The notes under the pieces: generated by a model
Databases searched by the model: none
What the model saw: the letters and a program-made list of their open reading frames with translations, nothing else
Told to the model about the DNA's origin: nothing
Program-made: the position numbers and the translations under genes
NCBI GenBank assembly: GCA_022818135.1
Contig: JAFMSR010000019.1
Coordinates: 32,031,863-32,095,862, forward strand
Direction: 5' to 3'
Source of the DNA: Saxidomus purpurata
Lineage: Eukaryota > Mollusca > Bivalvia > Venerida > Veneridae
Length of the DNA: 64,000 nt
Shown here: positions 24,015 to 36,361 of the stretch, one piece after another
Numbering within the stretch: the stretch's first letter is position 1
How the letters are laid out: each line of letters begins with the position of its first letter

Positions 24015-24560
24015 TAAAAAAAAATGAAAACAGATCCTGTTTCTATATATGTCTTCTAAACAAATTAAAACAGATCATGTATCCATCTATATTTTATAAA
24101 AAAAAAATAAAACAGATACTGTTTCTATCTATTTATATTTCATAGAAAAGATAAAACAGACTTAAGTATGCCTCTATCTATATTTTATATAAAAAAAAAT
24201 TCAAACAGTTCATGTTTCTATCTATACTTTTATTATTAAAAAAATAAAACAGATCATGGTTCTATCTAAGTATATGTTTTTAAAACAGATCATGTATCCA
24301 TCTATATTTCATAAAAAAAATTAAAACAGATCATGTTTCTATCTATATTTCATAAAAAAAAATAAAACAGATCATGTGTCAATCTATATTTCATAAAAAA
24401 AATCAAAACAGATCATGTTTCTATCTATATTTCATAAAAAAAATTAAAACAGATCATGTTTCTATGTATATTTTTATAATAAAAAAAACCAACAGATCAT
24501 GTCTCTATCTATATTTTATATAAAAATTAAAACAGATTGTGTTTATATCTATATAAATAT
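24015..24560. repeat. Tandem array, about 41-bp unit
   Basis: The unit AAAACAGATCATGTTTCTAT plus CTATATTTCATAAAAAAAAT is best kept at 24285-24470; length varies with the A run. Confidence 0.9.
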
Positions 24561-24630
24561 ATATTTCACAATTTCACAAAAAAAAAATAGACAAAGATAT
24601 TACTGTGCAAAAAAAACCTAATTATAGAAT

Positions 24631-24661
24631 AACTCTTTAATTCAAAGAGAATTAAAGAGTT
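24631..24661. repeat. Perfect 13-bp hairpin
   Basis: AACTCTTTAATTC, 5-nt loop AAAGA, GAATTAAAGAGTT. Function unknown; no adjacent gene suggests a role. Confidence 0.8.
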
Positions 24662-25007
24662 GTTGTAAATAGAAAAACATTTATAATTATTATTCCCTGA
24701 GGAATATTGAAAGTACTAATTATAGAAGTTTTCAATTCCATTTAATGAAATATGATGTTACAATTTCTTGTAATATTAGCCCAATAGTGAATTATCAATT
24801 TGCTTTTAAAACATTCTTCATCTGAAAGTTGATAGTAAAAACTCACGCTATAAAAGATCTGTTTTCCTTCGAAATATTCAAATATTAAAAGGTCTCTAGA
24901 ATTTAGTTTAGTTACTGCAGCACTTATTGGCAAAAATTTGGCACTGTACTTTAAAATGTATTTTGAGAATGACTACTTGGAAATATGCCATCTTTTTTAA
25001 AACAAAC

Positions 25008-26022
25008 TAGAGCTATCACTAAATGTGATTAATACCCCCAAAAGGATTGCTTTATAAACTGAAGAAGTTCGTAGTAACATAATACCTTGCAAACAAACTA
25101 AAAAGAGATATTGTTCTTAGCAGTTCCTCTCATTGTGCTTGACCATTGTATGAAGTTGTATTGAATTCCAACTTGTAGTTTTCGAAAAATGCTCCTTACA
25201 GGGAAAAGTAACAAAGGGCAATAACCCTGTAATTAGTCAAGATGGAGTTATGGTTACTGTGCACTGCACTCCCTCTCACTGTGCTTGACCATTGTATGAA
25301 GTTGTATTGAATTCCAACCAGAAGTTTTCAAGTTATGCTCCGGACAAGGAAAAGTAACAAAGGGTAATAACTCTGTAATGAGTCAAGATGGAGTTATGGT
25401 TCCTGTGCACTGCACTTCCTCTAAATGTACTTGACCATTGTATGAGGTTGTACTGAATTCCAACTAGTAGTTTTCAAGTTATGCTTCGGACAAGGAAAAG
25501 TAACAAAGGGCAATAACTCAGTAAATACTCAAGATAGAGTTATAGTTCTTGTACACTGCACTTCCTCTGAGTGTGCTTGATCATTGTATGAAGTTGTATT
25601 GAATTCCAACTAGTAGTTTTCAAGTTATGCTCCGGACAAGGAAAAGTAACAAAGGGCAATAACTCAGTAATTAGTCAAGATGGAGTTATAGTTCTTGTGC
25701 ACTGCACTTCCTCTCAATGTGCTTGACCATTGTATGAAGTTGTATTGAATTCCAACTAGTAGTTTTCAAGTTATGCTCCGGACAAGGAAAAGTAACAAAG
25801 GGCAATAACTCTGTAATTAGTCAAGATGGAGTTATAGTTCTTGTGCACTGCACTTCCTCTCAATGTGCTTGACCATTGTATGAAGTTGTATTGAATTCCA
25901 ACCAGTAGTTTTCAAGTTATGCTCCGGACAAGGAAAATGCAACAGACCGCCCGACCGACCGACCGACCAACCACCGGGTGACTCCTATATACCCCCCTAA
26001 ACTTCGTTTTGGGGGTATAAAG
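25008..26022 (+). mobile_element. Complete pearl/Helentron-like element
   Basis: The head is ACTAGAGCTATCACTAAATG-TGATTAATACCCCC. Six units of about 145 bp follow, marked by TTGACCATTGTATGA starting near 25140, 25285, 25430, 25578, 25724 and 25869. After a (GACC)n run comes a terminal hairpin ATACCCCCCTAAACTTCG / TTTTGGGGGTAT. The head and tail share the ATACCCCC motif in inverted order. A shorter relative occurs at 61836-62333. Confidence 0.75.
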
Positions 26023-26339
26023 ATGAGCTAACTGCATGCTTTTACACAAATCAAAAACATGATTTTACTGAAACAGATAACATACTGCTAAAATTGTTAC
26101 CACTTCTTGCAAAATTGCTGAAAATTTTCCAGTTCAGCTTACTGTTTGTTAGTATCTATGCTGAGAGATACCTAATGCACTTATCATGCTTATATTGATT
26201 TAAAATTATTAACATATTAATTTGGCCAACTTGTCTATGCTGAAAGAGACACAGCATACTTTTTATTACCATATTAAATTTTTGAAAATTATCTATACTG
26301 AAAGATTCACAACGCACTATATATATTCTATACCATATT

Positions 26340-26640
26340 TGGAAAATTATCAATGCTTGAAGATACACAACACACAGTTTGATACCATATTTGGAAAATT
26401 ACCACTGTTTGATACCATATTCGGAAAATTATCACTGTTTGATACCATATTTGGAAAATTATCACTGTTTGATACCATGTTTGGAAAATTATCACTGTTT
26501 GTTACCAAATTTGGAAAATTATCACTGTTTGATACCATATTTGGAAAATTATCACTGTTTGATACCATATTTGGAGAATTATTACTGTTTGATACCATAT
26601 TTAGAGAATTATAACTGTTTGATACCATATTTGGAAGCTA
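26340..26640. repeat. Tandem array, 30-bp unit
   Basis: About nine copies of TTTGATACCATATTTGGAAA plus ATTATCACTG, with older copies back to about 26230. The 30-bp period leaves several frames open on both strands. Confidence 0.95.
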
Positions 26641-27250
26641 TCACTGCTGATGCATTGGTAATGTTACCTCTACTGTACTAAGTTGAAACAGACAAGTGAA
26701 GACCAATGACTTCACTGTCATGTTAATGACACATACAGTACCACAATAATTGAGGAAACCATCTATGTTGCAACAGGGACAGTTTATAACTACCTGTTAC
26801 CCATTGAAAGCAGAGGGAGAACTTACTGTTATCCAAATAATGGCAGTGGGAGACTACCTGCTACCATATATTTTTGTCACAGTCAGCTAATACACTATAT
26901 AAATATGCTATACACATACACAACATACCTGAGTTACAATTTTCTTTACACTGTAACAGTTAATAAACCCTTATTAGTTTTTCAGTTATTTAATAGCATT
27001 GTTGAGACAGACTCTGCTTGTTTCCACTTTATTCCACCATAATTATCTGCCCATAAAACAGGATAAAACTGAGATAAAACCTAATAACAGGCCACTCATC
27101 TGGTCATATTATCATTCCCCAGAGAAATACAATGTACCCATTTACTAAATACTTGTTTGCCCCCATTATGTGGACATGAGGATATAGATATAATTGGATG
27201 TAATCTATCAGGGTATTAATTATCCTCCCTTGAGAATCAATGCTCCTACG

Positions 27251-27345
27251 CTACTATTTGGTCAATTACAAGATGGCCTAAATTGGTTATTACCTCGCTA
27301 CTATTTTGGTCAATTACAAGATGGCCTAAATTGGTTATTACCTCG
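27251..27345. repeat. 47/48-bp tandem duplication
   Basis: CTACTATTT(T)GGTCAATTAC through TTGGTTATTACCTCG is present twice in a row with one base difference, indicating a recent duplication. Confidence 0.9.
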
Positions 27346-27610
27346 TACAAGTGCCCTGAAAAGAAGAAAATTGGTTACGTTTATCAATTTAAAAAGCCTT
27401 CCCCTGTATAAGCCCTTGACCTTAAGGGATCTGGATAAACTTTGGAACTACCTGGAGAAGCCCTTTTAATCTCAATTAAAAACATATACTTACAGTAATA
27501 TTTTAGTTTTAAAAGACATAATTATAATTTTTCTTTAACATTATGCAATTTGACGAACAATAATTTTTATTATGATACTCATCATTCACAGAAATGTGCA
27601 TTTTTAAATA

Positions 27611-27790
27611 CAGTGAACTCCATAAAATAATACCAAACTCCTCCTGACCACTTTAACTTGTTCCTTATATCCATAAATTATAGCTTATTTACATATTAAA
27701 TAAAGAAGGGAAAAAAAAGCTGGGCCAAATTGGAGTAATCATTTATTCATTTTTTGTCTTCGGAATTTTGCTACATCCAGAATAGCTATA
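27611..27790. mobile_element. MITE remnant (CAGTAAACTC family)
   Basis: The TA-CAGTGAACTCCATAAAATAA left end and the shared interior AACTTGTTCCTTATATCCAT match 22536-22733. The right end is not recognisable. Confidence 0.5.
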
Positions 27791-27799
27791 TACGATGTA

Positions 27800-28560
27800 G
27801 CAAAGCATGTACATTTTATGCCAGGAAACACCTTCAAAAACATGCCCCACTTGTAGCAGAACAAGTACATTTTATGCCTGGAAACAACTTCAAAAACATG
27901 CCCCATTTATAGCAGAACAAGTACATTTTATGCCAGGAAACGCCTTGAAAAAATGCCCCATTTGTAGCAGAACAAGTACATTTTATGCCTGGAAACAACT
28001 TCAAAAATATGCCCCATTTATAGCAGAACAAGAACATTTTATGCCAGGAAACACCTTTAAAAATGCCCCATTTGTAGCAGAACAAGTACATTTTATGCCT
28101 GAAAACACCTTCAAAAACATGGTCAATTTGTAGCAAAGCAAGTACATTTTATGCCAGGAAACACCTTCAAAAACATGCCCCATTTGTAGCAAAGCAAGTA
28201 TATTTCACGCAAGGGATCACCTTAAAAAACATGCCCCATTTGTAGCAAAGCAAGTGCATTTCACAACAGGAAACATTTAAAAAACATGCCTTGTTTGTAC
28301 AGCAAAGCAAGTAGATTTCAAGCAACAAAACTCACTTCATAACATGCACCATTTGCAGTTGTAATTTTTATGCAAACAAACCCCTTCAAAAACATGCCCC
28401 ATTTGCAGCGGAGCAAGACTCAAGAACATACCCCTATTTGCAGCAGAACAAAATACCTTTCACGCCAGGAAACACCTTCCAGAACATGCTCCACTAGCAA
28501 CAGATCAAATACATTTTATACTGAGAAACTCCCATCTAGAACATGCCCCAAGTAACAAAT
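27800..28560. repeat. Diverged left arm of the 57-bp satellite
   Basis: About 13 copies of roughly 57 bp: AACATGCCCCATTTGTAGCA, GAACAAGTACATTTTATGCC, AGGAAACACCTTCAAA. These align with the homogeneous array at 28640-30427 (AATATGCCCTGTTTGCAGCA ... AGGAAACTTATACAGG), so both belong to one family. Copies decay progressively toward 28560. Confidence 0.85.
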
Positions 28561-28639
28561 AACTCCTAGCATATATATAAGTAAGCTTTTACTGAAACAC
28601 AACAAAAATATTAATTAACTAGAAAAAACCTTAAATATG

Positions 28640-30427
28640 ACCGGCCTCATTTGCAGCAGAGGTGAACCATGCTTTGACAAGAAAACTTGTACAGGAATAT
28701 GCCCTGTTTGCAGCAGAGGTGAACCATGCTTTGACAAGGAAACTTATACAGGAATATGCCCTGTTTGCAGCAGAGGTGAACCATACTTTGACAAGGAAAC
28801 TTATACAGGAATATGCCCTGCTTGCAGCAGAGGTGAACCATACTTTGACAAGGAAACTTATACAGGAATATGCCCTGCTTGCAGCAGAGGTGAACCATGC
28901 TTTGACAAGGAAACTTTTACAGGAATATGCCCTGTTTGCAGCAGAGGGGAACCATGCTTTAACAAAGGAAACTTGTACAGGAATATGCCCTGCTTGCAGC
29001 AGAGGTAAACCATGCTTTGACAAGGAAACTTATACAGGAATATGCCCTGTTTGCAGCAGAGGTGAACCATGCTTTGACAAGGAAACTTATACAGGAATAT
29101 GCCCTGCTTGCAGCAGAGGTGAACCATGCTTTAACAAGGAAACTTATACAGGAATATGCCCTGCTTGCAGCAGAGGTGAACCATGCTTTAACAAGGAAAC
29201 TTATACAGGAATATGCCCTGTTTGCAGCAGAGGTGAACCATGCTTTATCAAGGAAACTTATACAGGAATATGCCCTGTTTGCAGCAGAGGTGAACCATAC
29301 TTTGACAAGGAAACTTATACAGGAATATGCCCTGTTTGCAGCAGAGGTGAACCACACTTTGACAAGGAAACTTATACAGGAATATGCCCTGTTTGCAGCA
29401 GAGGTGAACCATGCTTTAACAAAGGAAACTTGTACAGGAATATGCCCTGCTTGCAGCAGAGGTAAACCATGCTTTGACAAGGAAACTTATACAGGAATAT
29501 GCCCTGTTTGCAGCAGAGGTGAACCATGCTTTGACAAGGAAACTTATACAGGAATATGCCCTGCTTGCAGCAGAGGTGAACCATGCTTTAACAAGGAAAC
29601 TTATACAGGAATATGCCCTGCTTGCAGCAGAGGTGAACCATGCTTTAACAAGGAAACTTATACAGGAATATGCCCTGTTTGCAGCAGAGGTGAACCATGC
29701 TTTAACAAGGAAACTTATACAGGAATATGCCCTGTTTGCAGCAGAGGTGAACCATACTTTGACAAGGAAACTTATACAGGAATATGCCCTGTTTGCAGCA
29801 GAGGTGAACCACACTTTGACAAGGAAACTTATACAGGAATATGCCCTGTTTGCAGCAGAGGTCAACCATGCTTTGACAAGGAAACTTATACAGGAATATG
29901 CCCTGTTTGCAGCAGAGGTGAACCACACTTTGACAAGGAAACTTATACAGGAATATGCCCTGTTTGCAGCAGAGGTGAACCATGCTTTAACAAGGAAACA
30001 TATACAGGAATATGCCCTGCTTGCAGCAGAGGTGAACCATACTTTTACAAGGAAACTTATACAGGAATATGCCCTGTTTGCAGCAGAGGTGAACCATGCT
30101 TTGACAAGGAAACTTATACAGGAATATGCCCTGTTTGCAGCAGAGGTGAACCATGCTTTAACAAGGAAACTTATACAGGAATATGCCCTGTTTGCAGCAG
30201 AGGTGAACCATACTTTGACAAGGAAACTTATACAGGAATATGCCCTGTTTGCAGCAGAGGTGAACCATGCTTAAACAAGGAAACATATACAGGAATATGC
30301 CCTGTCTGCAGCAGAGGTGAACATTGCTTTGACAAGGAAACTTATACAGGAATATGCCCTGTTTGCAGCAGAGGTGAACCATGCTTTGACAAGGAAACTT
30401 ATACAGGAATATGCCCTGTTTGCAGCA
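28640..30427. repeat. Homogeneous 57-bp satellite with higher-order duplication
   Basis: About 31 nearly identical units: GGAATATGCCCTGTTTGCAG, CAGAGGTGAACCATGCTTTG, ACAAGGAAACTTATACA. Because 57 is 3x19, all frames without a stop stay open for kilobases; one reads CPVCSRGEPCFDKETYTGI over and over. A one-base insertion (AACAAAGGAAACTTGTAC) occurs at 28961 and again at 29418. The same order of point variants follows each, marking a 457-bp (8 units + 1) block duplication. Confidence 0.95.
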
Positions 30428-30689
30428 CAAGTAAGACACCTAATGTCAAAAACATTTATTCTGTGTCCTGCCGAGCCTGCACCTCCGTGAAGTCTAACTA
30501 TCACAAGAGCCTACTCAATGTAAATAATAACAAATACATTATATAGCAAGCTTTAACATGTTTAAACAATTACTGTATTAGCCAGTACATCATTTTTTTC
30601 TGAAATTCTCTTGATTCATCCCGTTCTTCATGAAAAGAATTCAGGAAATTCAGAAATAGCCCTACTTAAGAAATTCCACAGAAAAGTGC

Positions 30690-31575
30690 TTTAGTATAAA
30701 TTCTGTTACATGCAGTATAAATTCTGTGACATGTAGTACAGATTATGTTACATGTAGTATAAATTATGTTACATGTAGTATAAATTATGTTACATGCAGT
30801 ATAAATTATGTTACATGCAGTATAAATAATGTTACATGCAGTATAGATTATGTTATACGTAGTATAAATTATGTAACATGTAGTATTAATTATGTTACAT
30901 GCAGTATAAATTATGTTACATGCGGTATAAATTCTGTTGCATGTAGTATAGATTATGTTACATGCGGTATAAATTCTGTTGCATGTAGTATAGATTATGT
31001 TACATGCGGTATAAATTCTGTTGCATGTAGTATAGATTATGTTACATGCAGTATAAATTCTGTTGCATGTAGTATAGATTATGTTACATGCGGTATAAAT
31101 TCTGTTGCATGTAGTATAGATTATGTTATACGTAGTATAAATTATGTAACATGTAGTATAAATTATGTTACATGCGGTATAAATTCTGTTACATGTAGTA
31201 TAGATTATGTTACATGCGGTATAAATTCTGTTGCATGTAGTATAGATTATGTTACATGCGGTATAAATTCTGTTGCATGTAGTATAGATTATGTTACATG
31301 CGGTATAAATTCTGTTGCATGTAGTATAGATTATGTTACATCCGGTATAAATTCTGTTGCATGTAGTATAGATTATGTTATACGTAGTATAAATTATGTA
31401 ACATGTAGTATTAATTATGTTACATGCAGTATAAATTATGTTACATGCGGTATAAATTCTGTTGCATGTAGTATAGATTATGTTACATGCGGTATAAATG
31501 CTGTTGCATGTAGTATAAATTATGTTACATGCAGTATAAATTCTGTTGCATGCAGTATTAAATCTGTCAACTCAA
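30690..31575. repeat. 21/42-bp satellite
   Basis: The base unit is ATGTAGTATAAATTATGTTA-C (21 bp), homogenised in the core as a 42-bp dimer that adds ATGCGGTATAAATTCTGTTG-C. A variant (GTTATACGTAGTATAAATTA) recurs at 30852, 31125 and 31377, exactly 13 and 12 units apart, showing block duplication. The long open frame across it is a consequence of the 3n period. Confidence 0.95.
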
Positions 31576-31799
31576 AGTCAACTGAAGAAGCTACACACTA
31601 TTTCTATTAGATTTCAAATCTAATTAATTTACTAAAATGTCTACTCATTGGATGAATGCTTTAATGGTTCAGTTCAAAATAATTGCTAAATGATAATATA
31701 ATGTTTTCAATCATAGAAAACGTTACAGCATTTTAAGCCTAGAATTGTACCAGGTAGAACAATTTCTAACTGTTGCGGCTTTAGCTTAAACTATACCGG

Positions 31800-32290
31800 T
31801 CCAATAAGAATTCGCTAAACCATTCCATTATTATATCAAATTGCTGAAACAATTTAAGTCCGCAGTATTTAATCCTTAAACCAGTCCATTTGATCAAAGT
31901 CAGCAGACTTATAATTAACTCCTTTAAACCTGTTCATTATCATATCAAATTGCTTTAAGAAGTACACAGTTATTATTCCTTAAACTATAGTCCATTATAA
32001 AATTAATTCCATGAACCATTTTGATATTTGAACTCATTTAACTGTGTGATTCCAATACTAATTCCTTAAACCTGAGTCCATTATAATATCAATCCCCTAA
32101 ACCAGTCTGTTGTAATATTAATTAATTCCTTTACAGTCAGCCCATAAACCAGTCTGATATTAAATCATTTATTCAGTCCAAACCAGTCCAATATTAATTC
32201 CTTTACACAGCCCATAAACTAGTCTGATATGGTTAATCAGTCCAAACCAGTCTACTAATATTAATTCCTAAAATACTGCATCTCTGACAA
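31800..32290. repeat. Degenerate tandem array
   Basis: Loose repeats of TTAATTCCTTTAAACCAGTC plus CATTATAATATCAAT, variable in length (about 35-50 bp). Confidence 0.7.
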
Positions 32291-33837
32291 AGAGCCTAAA
32301 ATTGAAAGAAAGTTTTCTAAACAAATTCTAAAATGAGCTACAATAAATCAGAAAAAGTTAGAGAATAAAACATAATGATATTAAGTCTAGTTACCGATCC
32401 ATGTCACAGTTTTTGATGACTTCATAGTATCCATTTGATAAGTTAATTAAACACACACTTCACAACGAAAACGGCTTTCAATTTTCAAATTTTGTATACC
32501 CCATATCCCAGCAATGCACTCACTAGCCAAAGTTTACTCAGTGAGTCTTCTGTGAAAATCCAAGTTATAAAATCCAATCACTTATAAAACCAGGCAAAAT
32601 AATCCCATAGCAACCATTACAGTTGGATGTCCTCAACAAAACGTAAGTTGCACAAAAAACTTAATAACTAATATGAATATGTATGTAATTATTTTGTCCA
32701 CACTACAAAACACTCATATACAGAGATGATGTATGATATAGGCAATCATTTTTATCACAATTACGTCTTTTGCAACACCATTTTCATATTTCCCAAATGA
32801 CATATATCCCACAAGGTCCAAAATAAAGGACTGAATACTGGACTTAATTTATAGAGCGACTGCAACAATGGACTGCAATGTAATGTCCACTGATGCATGC
32901 CAATGGACATAATGACAAAATATGACACAAGACATAACAAGTAACATTTTATCACAAGTGACATAATGATATGGGATATGATAACAGACATAATGATTAA
33001 ATCAGTTCTACAGGACATCCTGACTGACAGTTTGCTTTATAGAGTTACTACAGACTTGAAGTTCTTTGAAGTTCCAGGAAAGCTCTCCCTTCTGTCAGTT
33101 TGTTTTATCAGAATCATTGACAAGACAACTTTCATCTAATCATGGTCTGCTATAGCAACAATGCATTGCCTTCTTTTTTTTTCCTTTGGGTTTCACAATG
33201 TTTCAATAGTACATTTCATTCAGATATTTACAGTTTCCCAACCTTTTCAATAGTATTTTATTCAGATATTTACAGTTTCACAATTGTTTTAACAGTACAG
33301 TCAATTAATTTGCAATCACTTTTTATGAAATAATACAATAATGGTCACACTCGATGGTGACATAATATCTATTACAAACATTTTATTAATAATCTCACAT
33401 TCCAATTTAATGTGTGTCACACTCGCTATGAAAGTGTTTCAAAGTTTATTTACAAACAAAGCTATATTTAAAACATATTTGAAATTATCTACTGCTGTCA
33501 TAAGATTACCTGAACCGACACAATAATTAGCGCAAACACAAGCTGAAACAAACCAGCGCAATTATTTAATCAAAGGCATGAAAACTCAACCAACCATTTC
33601 CAGTGATTTTGGGAACTAATTAGATTAAAACTATGTCAAATTATTGCATTTTCCATGTCATCATATTGTTGAGATATTACATTGTATTGATATTGAATAT
33701 AGCAGGATATAAACTAGGACTTATTAATAAGTCTTTATTTCCAGTTATCTTGTCATGTCGAGTAAGTGCATTTCCAGTAAAAGAGATTTGACTGTATTAC
33801 ATTTTTAAATCAAACATGTCCGCTCACCCATAATAAT
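32291..33837. other. AT-rich sequence without recognised genes
   Basis: Contains loose GACATAATGA-type repeats (32880-33000) and a 44-bp duplication around 33205-33290 (ATTCAGATATTTACAGTTTC). No splice-consistent exon was found on either strand. Confidence 0.5.
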
Positions 33838-34447
33838 AAACTAGATGGGTGTTCAGTAGAACACTTGTGTCGCCCTCTTACGCTTTGTCAGAATAACCAA
33901 TAATTTTGTGACAAAATCTAAGTACAAAAAGGGGCATAACTCTGTCAAATATGACCTTAACCTACAAAATTTGGCGGCATCACAACTCTTTTGACATAAG
34001 CAATACAATTTGAAAGTTTGATAAAGAAATCTTAAGAAATGGCAAAGTTAAAGCAAAAATCTAAGTATAAAATGGGGCATAACTCTGTCAAATATGACCT
34101 TGACCTACAAAATGTGGCAGCATCATGACTCTCATGTCATAAGCAATGCAATTTGAAAGTTACATGAAGAAATCTTAAAAAAGGGCAAAGTTATAGTCAA
34201 CATTAAGTTTTCATGACAAAATCTGAGTACAAAAAGGCTAACTCTGTCAAATATGATCTTGACCTACAGAAATTTTGCGGCAGTCAAACCATTTGTCATA
34301 AGCAATACAATTGTAAAGTTTGATGAAGAAATCTTAAGAAATGGCAAAGTTATAGCCAACATTAAGTTTGTGTGACTGACGGACGGACCGACTGACGGAC
34401 AAAGCGATCCATATGCATCGCCTTTTCTCCGAAAGGGCGACACAAAA
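33838..34447 (+). mobile_element. Pearl/Helentron-like element, third family
   Basis: The head is ACTAGATGGGTGTTCAGTAG plus AACACTTGTGTCGCCC. Three units of about 142-150 bp follow (GGGGCATAACTCTGTCAAAT near 33931, 34073 and 34222). After a GACGGACGGACCG run the end is a hairpin CGCCTTTTCTCCGAAAGGGCG then ACACAA; GGGCGACACAA is the inverse of the head TTGTGTCGCCC. Confidence 0.75.
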
Positions 34448-34451
34448 ACTT

Positions 34452-34525
34452 GTGGGGTTAGCGCATAAATGTTGTATCTCCTTCTTTATTGTATATGAGA
34501 TACAACTTTCATGCGCTTACCCCAC
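34452..34525. repeat. 29-bp inverted repeat hairpin
   Basis: GTGGGGTTAGCGCATAAATG (onward to 34480) pairs with 34497-34525 (... TTTCATGCGCTTACCCCAC) over a 16-nt loop with a few mismatches. It abuts the end of the pearl-like element. Confidence 0.8.
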
Positions 34526-35164
34526 CCGAAGCATTGCGGCTAAAGACAATGTGGAATAAGTTACCAGACCAAAGTGCTTTTATTTATAGATTCAGCCAAT
34601 TGCTTCCATGCAATTCCTTACTTTAACCTTACTGTCATCTGGTGGAAATTGCAGTCTGTTTTTCAGCTGCTTTCAAAATCAAGTGCAGACTTTTTCAGAA
34701 GAAATTCTGAGACACACTCGCAAGAATATTTCAATCAAACTTTACAAATCTTGTATCACCTGGGCAGTTAGTCTGAAGCTAAATCCGTGCACTCTTTATT
34801 ATAATATATAGTACTCCAGTTCAACTAATAGAACAGTTATGCCCCAATACACATAGTTGATATACTTTGTTCACTGTTATGATAATGGATTAGCCACACC
34901 TCTGTGTTTGTCATGAATATTCATCAGAAAACACTCCTTTATAATATACTGAAGGAAAAAAGAAACAAAGGGAAGACCTTCATGGTGATTTGATGAAATG
35001 TAATATCACAGTGGTAATTATTAGTGGTTTTATACGTAATAATATTTGCATGAGTTGTACATGAAATGTGACAACTCAGTCATGTGATCATATAGTATCA
35101 GGTGATATCTATTTATATATTCTCTCAATAACTAATAGTGTGTAAAGGGAATCAATAACATAAC

Positions 35165-35413
35165 AGGTGATTGGTTTATTTGTAACACCTGATTAAACAT
35201 CTCACCCTTTCTCATGCTTGGGGGGATTTTCAATTGACAAGACGCCAGGTGTCAATCAAGTGACTTCATTACCTATCAAAATTCGCCTTTACCTACGACA
35301 AATAAATGCACATGGAAAAGGTTTGAATGGAATAAATAATCCGACATCAACAAAGGGGTGGGTTTATAGCACCATTGGCGTCATGTCTATATTCACACAG
35401 TTGGTGGAAAGAT
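35165..35413 (+). mobile_element. Dispersed repeat related to 9160-9600
   Basis: It shares ordered blocks with the reverse complement of 9290-9550 (see that entry). Its right part is cut by the element that starts at 35414. Confidence 0.6.
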
Positions 35414-36361
35414 GTAGTCCACATCCGTTATCTCAACTTCGGTTATCTCGATTTTTCGATATCTCGACTGCATTTTCTCGGTCCTGATTTTTCCGCTTCT
35501 TGTTCTATATAAATCAACTACGGATATCTCGATTTGTTCATCTCGATTTTTTCGTTATCTCAACTAAATTTTTGATCCCCAACTATGAAATTTCCTCTAT
35601 TTTGACATCCGATATCTCGATTTGACATTTATCACCTGCCAAACAAGGTGCGAAAAGCTGCACGCAATTGTATCCGCTCAATTGTCGTCTGCTGTCAGAG
35701 GTGCGAAAAACAACACACGCTGCTATTCACTCAGTGATTCGGTTAACGACCCAAAAATAATTAATTGTTTGTTTGCGACGTAAGCTGTGTAATATGCTGA
35801 ATGGGTAATTTGTATTGAATTGTGTCAAAACTGAGAAAATTTATTTGCATTTATAAACAGCAAGAAATGAAGATTCTGTCAATTATAAATTGTGTCTTCA
35901 ATACGTACACATTAGACAGATAACATCTCGATATTGATAAAAACGGAAGGCGGAAGTCATGAACTTGTCCAAGCGCCAGTCGAACAAACTTCAACTTCAC
36001 TGTCCTGGGCCCGGTAACCAACTCGGGAGGATATCTGGATCGGCAACGCTGAGAGTAATGGAGAAGGACCCGGGGGAATCCAATCTTTCGGCACCAGGGT
36101 GCAAGGCAACATGAATCAGATGAATTGAACATTTAGTTGATTTAAACCTACGAGCTAGTTTCGTATCACAACCTGTGTATTACACGGATCATAAGATGGT
36201 AGAAAGAAGAAAACGTCTTTCTATCAACAGTAATCTTCCTTACCCCCCTACCATCCCCTATCGAGCATATTTTATCCAACTTCGGTTATCTCGATTTTTC
36301 GTTATCTCGACTTATTTTCTTTGGTCCCAAAAAAATCGAGATAACGAGAGTCGACTGTAGT
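35414..36361. mobile_element. Pogo/Tigger-like element (non-autonomous)
   Basis: The right end reads, on the minus strand, TACAGTCGACTCTCGTTATC then TCGATTTTTTTGGGACC. The left end TAGTCCACATCCGTTATCTC is its diverged counterpart. Multiple internal (G)TTATCTCGATTTTTCG copies sit near both ends. A GC-richer minus-strand piece at 35940-36110 is open for about 90 codons (FPRVLLHYSQRCRSRYPPELV) but shows no DDE/D or helix-turn-helix signature, so it is at most a transposase relic. Confidence 0.65.

Noticed and set aside
27194..27469. Plus-strand frame of 91 codons
   Set aside because: It contains a 47/48-bp tandem duplication and no splice or domain support; probably chance.
28640..30546. Long plus-strand frame encoding repeated CPVCSRGEPCFDKETYTGI (Cys-rich, metal-binding look)
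   Set aside because: It lies wholly in a 57-bp satellite where several frames on both strands are equally open. The frame shifts at each one-base insertion, there is no flanking exon structure, and the diverged arm of the same satellite does not keep the frame.
19330..31575. CRISPR-like appearance of regular repeats
   Set aside because: Repeats are contiguous with no unique spacers, in a eukaryotic sequence; these are minisatellites.
30726..31610. 294-codon plus-strand frame in the 21/42-bp array
   Set aside because: The period is a multiple of three and the codons simply track the AT-rich repeat. No start context, splice sites or domain support it.
35851..36132. Minus-strand frame of 93 codons with ordinary composition
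   Set aside because: It sits inside a pogo-like non-autonomous element and shows no transposase motif; at most a relic.
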